Shown: positions 16,443 to 24,427, counted from the first letter of the stretch. The stretch is DNA of 35,779 nt from Alphaproteobacteria bacterium (GCA_022450665.1 JAKUPQ010000019.1:1-35779); one strand, 5' to 3'. The notes: generated by a model not told the origin, from the letters alone. Numbers and translations are program-made.

Positions 16443-17879
16443 TTAGGCTGACCATTTTTCTACGCCCCTTTTCAAGGCAGTGCGTAGCGCTTCTTCAAAA
16501 GTGGGGTGATAAAACGGCATTTTCAGCAAATCTGTTGCTGTCATATGCTGTTGAATTGCCAATGCCAGCAAGTGAACAATATGCTCTCCTTCCGGCGCAA
16601 GCAATTCTGCGCCCAATAAAGTGCAATCATCCGCATCTAAAAACAGTCGTATGCGACCTACATTGCGCTGCTCAACCACAGCCCGCCCCTGATTTTCGAA
16701 GGAGGCTTCCACTTCGATCATTTTGCGGCCCTTAAGGCAATCATAGCTTGCGCCAACCGATGCAATATTAGGCTCGGTGAAGATAATATTCATTGGCACA
16801 TAGCGCGTTGGACGTTTGCCATTTTTCTCTTTTGATTTTTTTGTGGCTTTGTTCGTATCGTCATCCATTTGCGTACCATTGCCATGATGATGTACAGCAT
16901 TATATGCGGCGGTTTTTCCTTCAAGGCTGGCTTCATGCAAAATGGCGCGTTCATCATTCACATCACCTGCCATAAAGATGGGCAAATTGGGCAGCTGCAG
17001 CGTCATTGGATCAAACCACGGCACACCAGAGTCTTTCATAGGCACCTTCAGTTTTCGCAACCCTAAAGCCTCTATGGCGGGTTTGCGCCCGGCGCTCAAA
17101 AACAATGCATCTACCGGATAGTTTTCGCCATCTACGGTAAAGATAATATTATTGCCTTTCATCTCGGCAGAGGCATCTGCATTGGTATGAATTTTCATAT
17201 TTTTTGCCAGCACATGCTGCATTTCATGATTCATATCCGCATCGCTAATGCCACCAAGCAACGTATTCGCATGCGCTGCCACAACAGATATGTCAAGTTT
17301 GGCAATCGCCTGAGCCATTTCTAACCCAAGTGGCCCAAGGCCAACCATGCCAATACGCTTAGGCAGATCTTTAAGCTCAAACAATGTTTCGCTAGTGATA
17401 ATGCGCTCTTTGGGTATGGCGCTAAAATCTTTAGGAATAAATGGTACAGACCCTGTCGCAATAATAGTACGATGAGTATGATAAAGCTTATCATCTACGC
17501 GCAAACAGGTGGGAGATTCGAATTTGGCTACACCCCTAACAATATAATGGTCAATGCTTTCCAGACCTTCTTTCACACTGCTGACAAAATGATCGCGATG
17601 CTCCCGCACTTTTTTCAATATACGTGGTACATCGGCTTGCAGATGCTCTGCTCCGTTAATGCCAACTTCTTTAAATTTTTTTCGTGAATCATAAAGTTTG
17701 GCAGCATGGATTAATGCTTTTGATGGCATACAGCCAGTTTTTGCGCATGTTGTGCCACCCTCGCCTTTTTCGACCAGCACTACATTGGAGGTATATTTCA
17801 ACGCTTCACGCAGCGCTGAAATTCCTGCCGAGCCGGCACCAATAATTACTACGTCAAAAACATGATATGTGCGCGCCAT
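16443..17879 (-). CDS. Dihydrolipoamide dehydrogenase-like class-I flavin disulfide reductase
   Basis: A 478-residue pyridine nucleotide-disulfide oxidoreductase. It has the FAD fingerprint VVIIGAGSAG (10-19), redox-active disulfide C45-A-K-T-G-C50 in GTTCAKTGCMPSKAL, a second Rossmann fold at about residue 175 (GMVGLGPLGLEMAQ), an FAD-contact GDV motif (FMAGDV), and the C-terminal HPTFEEALRTALK carrying the catalytic His-Glu pair. A charged insertion of about 20 residues (TQMDDDTNKATKKSKEKNG) interrupts the region before the dimerisation domain. No 2-oxoacid dehydrogenase genes are nearby, so a stand-alone lipoamide, mercuric-reductase-like or other disulfide role cannot be excluded; no MerA-type C-terminal Cys pair is seen. 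Confidence 0.88.
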   Translation of the reverse strand: MARTYHVFDVVIIGAGSAGISALREALKYTSNVVLVEKGEGGTTCAKTGCMPSKALIHAAKLYDSRKKFKEVGINGAEHLQADVPRILKKVREHRDHFVSSVKEGLESIDHYIVRGVAKFESPTCLRVDDKLYHTHRTIIATGSVPFIPKDFSAIPKERIITSETLFELKDLPKRIGMVGLGPLGLEMAQAIAKLDISVVAAHANTLLGGISDADMNHEMQHVLAKNMKIHTNADASAEMKGNNIIFTVDGENYPVDALFLSAGRKPAIEALGLRKLKVPMKDSGVPWFDPMTLQLPNLPIFMAGDVNDERAILHEASLEGKTAAYNAVHHHGNGTQMDDDTNKATKKSKEKNGKRPTRYVPMNIIFTEPNIASVGASYDCLKGRKMIEVEASFENQGRAVVEQRNVGRIRLFLDADDCTLLGAELLAPEGEHIVHLLALAIQQHMTATDLLKMPFYHPTFEEALRTALKRGVEKWSA

Positions 17880-18110
17880 TTTACTCTCTGCTATTTGGTT
17901 GCCCTAATTTTCGCGAGGGGCTTTTATACTCTTTAATTTCCCATTAAACCACTATATTAATAACGCTACAGGTTGTAAGGATAAAATAAACCGTTAAGTC
18001 TAGTTTATATAATCTTTACAAAAACGCGTATTGCTTCTCACAGAACTTTGAAATGATCTGGAATAAATTGTACAGGTCGTAACACGACAATAATAACCAT
18101 AAAGGGACTA

Positions 18111-18737
18111 ATGAATATGAAACATTTTATTTACGGAATTGCTGGCGTTCTTGCTATTGGAACAGCCATTCCTGCATTCGCTATGCCAACCCATAATGGC
18201 ACTGCCCCATCCGCCGCCCATAAGCATCAGGCTGGCGTAGTAGAAACTGCTACATCGCGCACTGTTGTTGTGAGCGAAACCCAACTTTTTGGCCAGCAAA
18301 TCGCAGGCCAGCTAGAAGGTGTAGATAAAGCTACTATGTTCCGTCAGCTTATGGAAAACAATGGCTTGTCGGCCAGCCTGCGCGATAAAAGCAAAGGCTA
18401 TACGGCATTTGTTCCTGTAGACAAAGCGTTTCAGGGCATGACTTTGCCAAGTGCTGCACCTGGGAAAATCAATCCAGAAGTTCGCGGAATTTTAGAAGAC
18501 CATGTGGTAAGCGAAAAATTCGATGTAAATCTTTTGCATGGACAACGTGACAACGTTAAATCGCTCTCCGGCAAGAATATTGTCGTTTCAAAAGCGGGCA
18601 AAAGCTACTTCGCCAATGGCCATTTGATTGTAGACCGCATGCACAGCCCCGAAGGAATTGTGTATTTCATTGAAGATGTTATCAGCTCCCCTGATATTAC
18701 CGCTGCAATTTACAATCCTTCCGATGTAAAAAAATAA
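18111..18737 (+). CDS. Secreted FAS1 (fasciclin) domain protein
   Basis: 208 residues: a signal peptide (about 1-24, ending PAFA) rather than a membrane anchor, a low-complexity linker with His/Ala, then a FAS1 domain with TMFRQLMENNGLSASL, YTAFVPVDKAFQGM, ILEDHVVSEKFD and a C-terminal EGIVYFIEDVISSP. This is closer to canonical bacterial fasciclin than the two anchored paralogues at 10301 and 12386. AAAGGGACTA is the ribosome-binding site. It stands alone between the disulfide reductase (divergent) and a terminator at 18755. Confidence 0.88.
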   Translation: MNMKHFIYGIAGVLAIGTAIPAFAMPTHNGTAPSAAHKHQAGVVETATSRTVVVSETQLFGQQIAGQLEGVDKATMFRQLMENNGLSASLRDKSKGYTAFVPVDKAFQGMTLPSAAPGKINPEVRGILEDHVVSEKFDVNLLHGQRDNVKSLSGKNIVVSKAGKSYFANGHLIVDRMHSPEGIVYFIEDVISSPDITAAIYNPSDVKK

Positions 18738-18754
18738 CTTTATTTTGTTTATGC

Positions 18755-18791
18755 TACCCATGGTTGTGGAGTAATACCATAACCATGGGTA
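18755..18791 (+). terminator. Hairpin terminator after FAS1 gene
   Basis: TACCCATGGTTGTGG (18755-18769) pairs with CCATAACCATGGGTA (18777-18791), 15 bp with one G-U. The T tract is weak (TGTTTAATT). A second small hairpin, TGAAAGC-AAT-GCTTTCA, follows at 18800-18816. Confidence 0.75.
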
Positions 18792-18833
18792 TGTTTAATT
18801 GAAAGCAATGCTTTCAGTTCCACAAATATTTGC

Positions 18834-18935
18834 GATATGTTCGAGATAGTTGTGGGTATATAGATGGGATGGCTTGGCGTGAGTTCGCGCCGCAACGCTC
18901 TCCGTCAAGTCATCTCACCATTATATACACATATC
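18834..18935. other. Long imperfect inverted repeat, possible structured RNA
   Basis: GATATGT (18834-18840) pairs with ACATATC (18929-18935); GTATATA (18856-18862) with TATATAC (18922-18928); ATGG (18864-18867) with CCAT (18918-18921); GATG (18868-18871) with CATC (18911-18914); and CTTG (18873-18876) with CAAG (18906-18909). An inner GCGT/ACGC arm closes the top. Strand and identity are unknown. It may be a small RNA or a miniature repeat. No protein-coding frame is convincing here. Confidence 0.5.
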
Positions 18936-19002
18936 TTAAAAAGCGAGTATGAAGGGTGGATTCTATTTTGAAGTGCGACTTTTGTTAATTTACGCCCTCC
19001 TC

Positions 19003-19230
19003 TCTCGCCAGTTGAACATCAAAAGCTATTACTGTGATCCACGCTCACCATAGCAAAAAGGCACAGTCGAGAACACAAATAGCCGGATCAGGCGATTTTT
19101 ACCTCGGAGCACTGATTTAGAGAAAATCTCAAGTGACAATCTGGTGACAATAGCAGATCAAATGAAAAGCACACCACGAAAATGCCTTGGATATCGAACA
19201 CCGAAAGTAATGTTTTATCAAGTGTTATAG
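19003..19230 (+). mobile_element. IS30-family transposase C-terminal remnant
   Basis: One reading frame translates to the conserved C-terminus of IS30 transposases: LNIKSYYCDPRSP, stop, QKGTVENTNSRIRRFLPR, then TPRKCLGYRTPKVMF and a final stop at 19228-19230. The conserved CDP-x-SPWQKGT-ENTN block is interrupted by TAG (19051-19053) exactly where Trp is expected (TGG to TAG). Only about 75 codons remain; the N-terminal HTH and most of the DDE domain are gone, and I could not identify inverted-repeat ends. It is an inactive relic. Confidence 0.85.
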
Positions 19231-19248
19231 CTATGGTTTAATAGGTCT

Positions 19249-19812
19249 ATGAATGATTTAAATTTATGGCAGAAAAAATTCTCGGGAATACCACCACTTG
19301 GTTACCTGTTGCGTGAAAATTTTGGTAGCAGGTGGATACGCTTTCATTCCCTCCCTGAATCTAAACGCTATGCAGAAAATGACCAAGAAATGTCAATTAT
19401 CTTAAACAGAGCTACTATCTTAGCAAATGAGGTTTTGGGAACGGATCAATGTTCCTTATTTGTAAGCTACCCTGACTATAATAACGAACAAGCGTCAAAT
19501 AGTAAAAAAGCAGCGAAGAACATTTATAATTTGGATCAATCATTTAGTTGGCAACAAGCTGATGAAGACGAAGCACTTCATTGGACTACTTATTGGGCAT
19601 CAACGCATTGGAATACGGATGCATTCTCTCCCCTAATTAAAAAAATAGCTGACGATAATGAATATCCAGTCGTTTGGTTGTCTAATGCCAGCCTAGAAGT
19701 CTTCGCCCCATATGATGGAGGGTTTGATATAATTTGTAAAACTCCTGAGCGCATATCTCAACTGCAAGAAAAATATGCAGATTGGATGTCCTCTCGAGCA
19801 GATAGGTTATAA
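19249..19812 (+). CDS. Uncharacterised protein with PPLGYLLRE / RWIRFHSLPESKRY motif
   Basis: A 187-residue soluble protein. The N-terminus (GIPPLGYLLRENF, then RWIRFHSLPESKRYAEN) looks like a conserved hypothetical family seen in diverse bacteria, but I cannot give the family name with certainty. It is rich in Trp and acidic residues with no signal or membrane segment. No obvious Shine-Dalgarno precedes the ATG. It begins 18 bp after the IS30 relic and looks like an isolated acquired gene. Confidence 0.7.
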   Translation: MNDLNLWQKKFSGIPPLGYLLRENFGSRWIRFHSLPESKRYAENDQEMSIILNRATILANEVLGTDQCSLFVSYPDYNNEQASNSKKAAKNIYNLDQSFSWQQADEDEALHWTTYWASTHWNTDAFSPLIKKIADDNEYPVVWLSNASLEVFAPYDGGFDIICKTPERISQLQEKYADWMSSRADRL

Positions 19813-19874
19813 AGATGTAGATAAGCTAACTTTCTTTATCTCTATAGTGCCGCTCTTCACTTTAACTTTCAAAG

Positions 19875-20243
19875 TTATTTAAGAACCTGCGCCTCTATAA
19901 CATCCATTAACTCATCCACCATAAATGGTTTGGTTATGTATGCATCGGCCCCGAGTTCGCGTGCTTTTTCTTTCATTTCGTTTTCTTTGCGCACCGTTAA
20001 AACAATCACGCTTGGGCTGCAAACACTATTTTTGATGTCAGCTAAAATGCTCATACCGTCTTCGTCTGGCAGACCCAGATCCAATACCACCAAATCGGGT
20101 TGTACGTCATGGCACTGCTTAAGGCCATCACGCGCTGTTCCGGCCTCATGGAACACTGCCCCTTGAGACTCCAATGAGATCCGCAAAAAAGTTCGTATAG
20201 AACGCGCATCATCAATAGCTAAAATTACTTTGCCCGTTAGCAT
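19875..20243 (-). CDS. Single-domain response regulator
   Basis: A 122-residue stand-alone receiver: acidic pair D11-D12 (AIDDARS), phosphoacceptor D55 in VVLDLGLPDEDG, conserved Thr in VLTVRKE and Lys in YITKPF. There is no output domain, so it should act by protein contact or phosphotransfer. Its ATG follows the KdpD-like kinase stop by one base, so it is co-translated with that kinase and is its probable partner. Confidence 0.92.
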   Translation of the reverse strand: MLTGKVILAIDDARSIRTFLRISLESQGAVFHEAGTARDGLKQCHDVQPDLVVLDLGLPDEDGMSILADIKNSVCSPSVIVLTVRKENEMKEKARELGADAYITKPFMVDELMDVIEAQVLK

Positions 20244-20244
20244 G

Positions 20245-22245
20245 TTATGTCTTGGCCTCTAGTTTAGGTTCTTTATGAACTCTGGATTTGGGTAAAGCGA
20301 CTTCGAATATAGCACCACCTTCTTCATGGTTACTGATGGTGATAGTACCAGACATTTGCTCAACAATCGAACGACAAATTGCTAAACCCAAGCCTGTACC
20401 CGCTACTTGTGAATCTTCTTTTTGTAATCGCTCATATTTATCAAAAATACGCACATGCATATTCTCGGGAATACCTTTACCATGATCGCGTATCTTAATG
20501 ATAAATTGGCGTTTATTCATCTCCATCCATACCTCGACCGGTGTGCCGGCGGGTGAGTATTTAATGGCATTATCAATCAGGTTCTGCAGCAATTGCTCGG
20601 TCATTACGCCATCAACCCATACTTCTGCATGAATATCTGGTTCATAAAATTTAAGCTCCCTCTCACGCAGCCGGTTGCGCATACGTTTACTCACGCGGTT
20701 CAACAATGCCACAGGGTCATGCCAGTCAAATTTAAATTTCACATGGCCGCTTTCCAATCGCGTCATATCCAGAATATTAGAAATAAAGCTGTCCAATCGT
20801 TGCGCCTCATCCAGCGCCGTAGTGGTCAGTGTTAGTTTATGCTCATCCGAAAGCTTATCGGCCATACTATGATATACACTCAGCGATCCTATAATTGATG
20901 CCAGCGGTGTCTTGAGGTCATGAGAAACAGCGGAAAGCAGGAGCGAGCGCAACTTCTCTTTTTCTTCGCTGATTTTTGCATCTTCCATTTTCCGTGTCAG
21001 GCTGATGCGCTGCATAATAGAAGCGCATTGGTCGGAAACCGCACTTAACAAACGGCCAAATGAAGAATCAATTGATAATAACATGGGGACTTTGACGCCT
21101 ATAACGCCCATTAACCCCGTATTTGTAAACATTGGCTCAAAACGCCACTGTACACCGCGTGAATATGGCCCGCCCATGCCGGTAGTTATGGCATCACGCC
21201 AGCATAGACGCAAAGCTTCGCGACTGGCGTCATCCAAATCCACTTCCATGGGATATTCCGTTTGCGGTATCTCACTGCCCTCGTCCGGCGCACGAAAGAA
21301 AGCAACTTCCATTTCCAGCAAATTATGCAATGCATCATGCATGGTTTTTAATGCATCAAAGTGAGATTGATTTTCAGAGGTTAGACGTTGCAACTGATAC
21401 AACGCTTGCGTGCGTTTCTCTCGTTTTACGGCAGATTGTGCATAAGCACGTGTGTGGCTACTAAACAACGCCACCATAATCGCCGCCACTAAAAATAGCA
21501 GCAAATTAATGACATCTGTTGCTTGGCTCAACGTGAAAAAGAAATACGGTTTAACATAAAAATAATTGATGATGAAGTGGCTGGTGAAAGCGGCTATTAA
21601 TGCGGGAATAAGCCCCCAGCGGCCACCAACAAACACAACAGAAATCAGAAATATCAATGCAATATTTTGCGGCTGAAGCAGAAAAATATAATCTGCCATC
21701 ATTTTCTTCAGCATTTCTGCGGCTAGTAGTGCCACGCCAACACTCATTAAGCTGAAAATAATTTCCTTCAGTTCCACCCGCTCTATGCCCAGCATTGCCA
21801 TCCAGTTACGGCCATCGTAGTCGCCTTTGAGCGGCACAACATGCACCTCGCAAATGGTAGATAAACGCGAAGAAATACCGCTTGTATGTCCTGCAAATAA
21901 ACGGGGCAGAAATTTACGGTTATCGGGTGCGCCAATAATAATATGCTTTACGGGAAGCGATCCTTGCAGGCTGCTTTTAACAAAACTGGTAATTGCCTGA
22001 TCAACATTAGGCGCTTGCAGGCGAATAATTTCGGCGCCCATTTCTTCGGCGCGGGTAAGGCATTTAAGTATATGGTCACGCGCCTCATTACTCAGCTGAT
22101 AATAGCTGGGTTCTTCTACATACAACACCATCCAGGGCAGCTTTTCTTCGCGTGCCTTTTTTGCGCCTGCATACAGCAATGCCCTGCTTTTGGGGTGCTG
22201 ATTGATACAGACTAATACACAGGCACTAGCTTTTTTAACGGACAT
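20245..22245 (-). CDS. KdpD-like sensor histidine kinase lacking the KdpD P-loop domain
   Basis: 666 residues. Residues 1-140 are a universal-stress-protein-like domain as found inside KdpD. Residues about 162-262 hold the four-TM DUF4118 sensor. A GAF-like region follows (about 290-410), then HisKA with H442 in AVSHDLKTPLASIIGS, and HATPase_c with the N box NLIDNAIKYSP (555-565), DHGKGIP (587-593) and GTGLGLA (616-622). The N-terminal P-loop domain (about 220 residues) of full KdpD is absent: the protein starts directly at the USP domain, and no upstream coding extension is seen because a terminator lies at 22289. Full KdpD senses K+/osmotic stress. Here the partner is probably the receiver immediately downstream, though the KdpE-like regulator at 15583 is also possible. 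Confidence 0.88.
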   Translation of the reverse strand: MSVKKASACVLVCINQHPKSRALLYAGAKKAREEKLPWMVLYVEEPSYYQLSNEARDHILKCLTRAEEMGAEIIRLQAPNVDQAITSFVKSSLQGSLPVKHIIIGAPDNRKFLPRLFAGHTSGISSRLSTICEVHVVPLKGDYDGRNWMAMLGIERVELKEIIFSLMSVGVALLAAEMLKKMMADYIFLLQPQNIALIFLISVVFVGGRWGLIPALIAAFTSHFIINYFYVKPYFFFTLSQATDVINLLLFLVAAIMVALFSSHTRAYAQSAVKREKRTQALYQLQRLTSENQSHFDALKTMHDALHNLLEMEVAFFRAPDEGSEIPQTEYPMEVDLDDASREALRLCWRDAITTGMGGPYSRGVQWRFEPMFTNTGLMGVIGVKVPMLLSIDSSFGRLLSAVSDQCASIMQRISLTRKMEDAKISEEKEKLRSLLLSAVSHDLKTPLASIIGSLSVYHSMADKLSDEHKLTLTTTALDEAQRLDSFISNILDMTRLESGHVKFKFDWHDPVALLNRVSKRMRNRLRERELKFYEPDIHAEVWVDGVMTEQLLQNLIDNAIKYSPAGTPVEVWMEMNKRQFIIKIRDHGKGIPENMHVRIFDKYERLQKEDSQVAGTGLGLAICRSIVEQMSGTITISNHEEGGAIFEVALPKSRVHKEPKLEAKT

Positions 22246-22288
22246 GTCGCATGTAACTTTACTTAATTATTTCTACCGCAAAGAAAAT

Positions 22289-22323
22289 ATTATTAGGGAG
22301 AGTATCTTACTCTCCCTAATAAT
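22289..22323. terminator. Strong rho-independent terminator
   Basis: ATTATTAGGGAGAGTA (22289-22304) and TACTCTCCCTAATAAT (22308-22323) form a perfect 16-bp stem with a 3-nt loop. On the minus strand it is followed by TATTTTCTTT, so it ends the lipoprotein gene and insulates the kinase operon. Confidence 0.9.
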
Positions 22324-22341
22324 TCGTAAACAAAAAGCCAA

Positions 22342-22596
22342 TTAATTTGCAGCGTCTTGTATTTCTTCTCCGGTATCTTCAATTGCATCACCCATTTTTT
22401 CTGCTGGGCTGCGGTCTTGCATATCTTCTACTGCTTCTTCTACGCCATCACCAACTTCGTCAGCGGCATCTTCCACACGTTCTGCGGGGGTAGGATCGTC
22501 ACATGCGGCAACAAATGTCAGCGCAAACACAGCCAGCAGCACAAAAAGAATATTTATAAATGAACGGCGCTGTGTGTTTTCTAGTTGGGTATGCAT
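22342..22596 (-). CDS. Small acidic lipoprotein
   Basis: 84 residues: a basic N-terminus, a hydrophobic helix and lipobox FVAAC (cysteine about residue 32), then a very acidic amphipathic mature part. Two imperfect repeats start with PAERVEDAADEVGD and PAEKMGDAIEDTGEE. The pattern resembles an enlarged entericidin-like envelope lipoprotein, but the entericidin motif itself is not present. GGAGAA is the ribosome-binding site. It ends at a strong terminator. Confidence 0.8.
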   Translation of the reverse strand: MHTQLENTQRRSFINILFVLLAVFALTFVAACDDPTPAERVEDAADEVGDGVEEAVEDMQDRSPAEKMGDAIEDTGEEIQDAAN

Positions 22597-22646
22597 AAAG
22601 AATAATTCTCCAATAATGATGTTTGGTTAAGAGATTTGAGAAGCTG

Positions 22647-23150
22647 CTACTCTATTGTAGCGCGCAGCATCCATGCTGTTTTATCATGAAATGACATTCT
22701 TTCAACCATCATATCTACCGTAACTTCATCGCCACAATCTTCTGCCACATTCAGCACCTCACGCGCTTCTAGCGAACAAGCTTCATGGCTTTTCATCAGG
22801 TTCTCAAGCATTGTATGGCTGTCTTTAGGCAACTCCTCGTCTTCCTTAATTTTAGACAGCTGTGTAAATTCGCGATAGGTTCCTGGCGTCATGTGCCCAA
22901 GAGCACGCACACGTTCGGCAAGCTCATCACCTGCCATGTGCAGTTCTTGATATTGGTCTTCGAAAAGTTTATGTAATCCCGGAAAATGTGGCCCCGTAAC
23001 GTTCCAGTGATAGAACAGGGTTTTCATATAAAGCGTGTAAGTAGAGGCAAGAAATCCTGAAAGGTGCTTGGCAACTTTTGCCCGCGCTTTGGGATTCACT
23101 CCAATATGAACCTTCACGTCATCCACAACTTTTAGCGTGTTATTACTCAT
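22647..23150 (-). CDS. dps: Dps-family DNA-binding/ferritin-like protein
   Basis: 167 residues with the Dps ferroxidase signature: LFYHWNVTGPHFPGLHKLF (His and helix A), then DQYQELHMAGDELAERVRALG (Asp and Glu of the intersubunit iron site). Dps oxidises Fe2+ with H2O2 and forms dodecamers protecting DNA in stress and stationary phase. The short N-terminus has some lysine/arginine (NPKARAKVAKH), compatible with weak DNA binding. GGAGC is the ribosome-binding site. Confidence 0.95.
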   Translation of the reverse strand: MSNNTLKVVDDVKVHIGVNPKARAKVAKHLSGFLASTYTLYMKTLFYHWNVTGPHFPGLHKLFEDQYQELHMAGDELAERVRALGHMTPGTYREFTQLSKIKEDEELPKDSHTMLENLMKSHEACSLEAREVLNVAEDCGDEVTVDMMVERMSFHDKTAWMLRATIE

Positions 23151-23183
23151 TTTTAGCTCCTATCAAAGGTTTGTATATAACAA

Positions 23184-23223
23184 GCAGTAGCACATGAGAC
23201 ATCAATACCTCATGTGCTACTGC
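23184..23223. terminator. Perfect 15-bp hairpin between the 54-codon ORF and dps
   Basis: GCAGTAGCACATGAG (23184-23198) and CTCATGTGCTACTGC (23209-23223) are fully complementary with a 10-nt loop. On the minus strand the following sequence is only weakly T-rich (TTGTTATATAC). It is either the terminator of the small acidic gene or a structure in the dps leader. Confidence 0.7.
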
Positions 23224-23289
23224 GTGCGTCCGTATCAGGGGAGTATAAATCACCACTCTACCCCAATCGGCGCATCGTAGAAAATATGG

Positions 23290-23454
23290 TTAAAAATCAG
23301 TCAGCCACTCGTCTTTAATATCGGCTGAATGATGTAAATCATGATGTCCAAAGACTTCGCTATACAGGTCATCTTCCTGTGGAAGAAATTCCATGTCATC
23401 GAAGGAAGGTAAAACCCCGTCTTGCATCACTGCTTCTGTCATTAATCCTCGCAT
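23290..23454 (-). CDS. Small acidic protein (54 residues)
   Basis: On the minus strand an ATG at 23454 opens a 54-codon frame ending TAA at 23290. It has an AGGAGACGACC ribosome-binding site ideally placed. The product begins MRGLMTEAVMQDG and ends KDEWLTDF. It is acidic, with a His cluster (GHHDLHH), and has no signal or membrane span. An alternative start is the ATG at 23442. I recognise no family. The strong ribosome-binding site, the terminator-like hairpin downstream and a dyad upstream (23506) argue it is real. Confidence 0.65.
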   Translation of the reverse strand: MRGLMTEAVMQDGVLPSFDDMEFLPQEDDLYSEVFGHHDLHHSADIKDEWLTDF

Positions 23455-23759
23455 GGTCGTCTCCTGTGCAAACTGCGTTTGATAATGTTCTATCTTAACC
23501 GATTGTGAACATCATTGTTCATCCATCGTTAAATCTGAATGTAATGTGACCAATATCATTTTGCTGTAGGAGGAAAATAGCCGGATTATAAAAACGCGAT
23601 AAATTCTCTCGCGCGCGTATCAATATATATACAACAAAGAAAAAAATGCGCGCAAAACACCATTACGAATTTTTTATGCTTGTGCGATGCGCGCATATAG
23701 AGCCTTTAGTTCTAGTCCGGCATAGTAACTATGCTACCAATTACTAAGGAGTAACACCG
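23455..23759. promoter_or_regulatory. Divergent regulatory region with several palindromes
   Basis: This 305-bp gap separates the minus-strand small acidic gene from the plus-strand OmpA-like gene. It holds a perfect dyad TGAACA-TCAT-TGTTCA (23506-23521), alternating CG tracts near 23610, two TGCGCGCA palindromes near 23646 and 23692, and GCATAGT-A-ACTATGC (23720-23734) just upstream of the OmpA-like ribosome-binding site. These are candidate operators or leader hairpins; no regulator can be named. Confidence 0.5.
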
Positions 23760-24377
23760 ATGATTAAAAAAACATGTATTAACATAATTGGAGCGGGCGC
23801 TCTGATTCTCTCTACTTCCTCACTGGCGCATGCGCAGTTCAGTGATCAGGATGTAGCGGTAGATCAAAATCAGAATCCCGTAATTGATTCACGTGGTAAC
23901 TGCGTTCGCACAGTGTGGGAACAAGGCTATGACGAGTGTGACAATGGTTTAAAAGAGACCACTGTTATTAAAGAGACTAAAACAATTGTATCACCAGCTC
24001 GCACACTGACGCGTGAGCAACGTACAGTTCTTTTCGATTTTGACAAAGATAACTTGGATTCAGAAGCACAACGCAACCTGAATACATTGTCTTCTGTATT
24101 GAAGTCATCTGAAGATGTCAAACGTGCCAATATCGTAGGTTATGCGGATCCTATCGGAACCAATAACTACAATCAGGCATTATCTGAGCGCCGCGCTCAG
24201 GCTGTGAAAAACTACATGGCGAATCGTGGCTATTTAAATACGCGCGTTACTGATGTACGTGCGCTCGGTGAATCAGACAAGTTTGCTAATTGCGACAGCA
24301 TCAGCAAACGTGCAGACAAAATTGAATGTCTGCGTCCGAATCGCCGCGTCGAAGTGGAAATTGAATTTATCGAGTAG
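23760..24377 (+). CDS. OmpA-family outer-membrane/peptidoglycan-associated protein
   Basis: 205 residues: a signal peptide (about 1-25, ending AHA), a short linker with a CVRTVWEQGYDEC loop that could be disulfide-bonded, and an OmpA-like C-terminal domain (about 85-205). The OmpA domain shows VLFDFDKDNL, VGYADPIGTNNYNQALSERR, QAVKNYM and the terminal RPNRRVEVEIE. This is the standard peptidoglycan (diaminopimelate)-binding fold. The usual beta-barrel is absent, so it probably bridges the outer membrane or periplasm and the wall. AAGGAGTAACACC is the ribosome-binding site. It ends with TAG. Confidence 0.92.
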   Translation: MIKKTCINIIGAGALILSTSSLAHAQFSDQDVAVDQNQNPVIDSRGNCVRTVWEQGYDECDNGLKETTVIKETKTIVSPARTLTREQRTVLFDFDKDNLDSEAQRNLNTLSSVLKSSEDVKRANIVGYADPIGTNNYNQALSERRAQAVKNYMANRGYLNTRVTDVRALGESDKFANCDSISKRADKIECLRPNRRVEVEIEFIE

Positions 24378-24390
24378 CGCCCTTCGACTT

Positions 24391-24427
24391 ATCCCCGGTA
24401 TTTTAACCGGTACCGGGGATTTTTTTT
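24391..24427 (+). terminator. Rho-independent terminator
   Basis: ATCCCCGGTA (24391-24400) pairs with TACCGGGGAT (24411-24420) and is followed directly by seven T residues. Confidence 0.95.

Noticed and set aside
15583-22245. Complete Kdp potassium-uptake system
   Set aside because: Only KdpE-like and a truncated KdpD-like protein are present; no kdpF, kdpA, kdpB or kdpC sequence occurs in the window.
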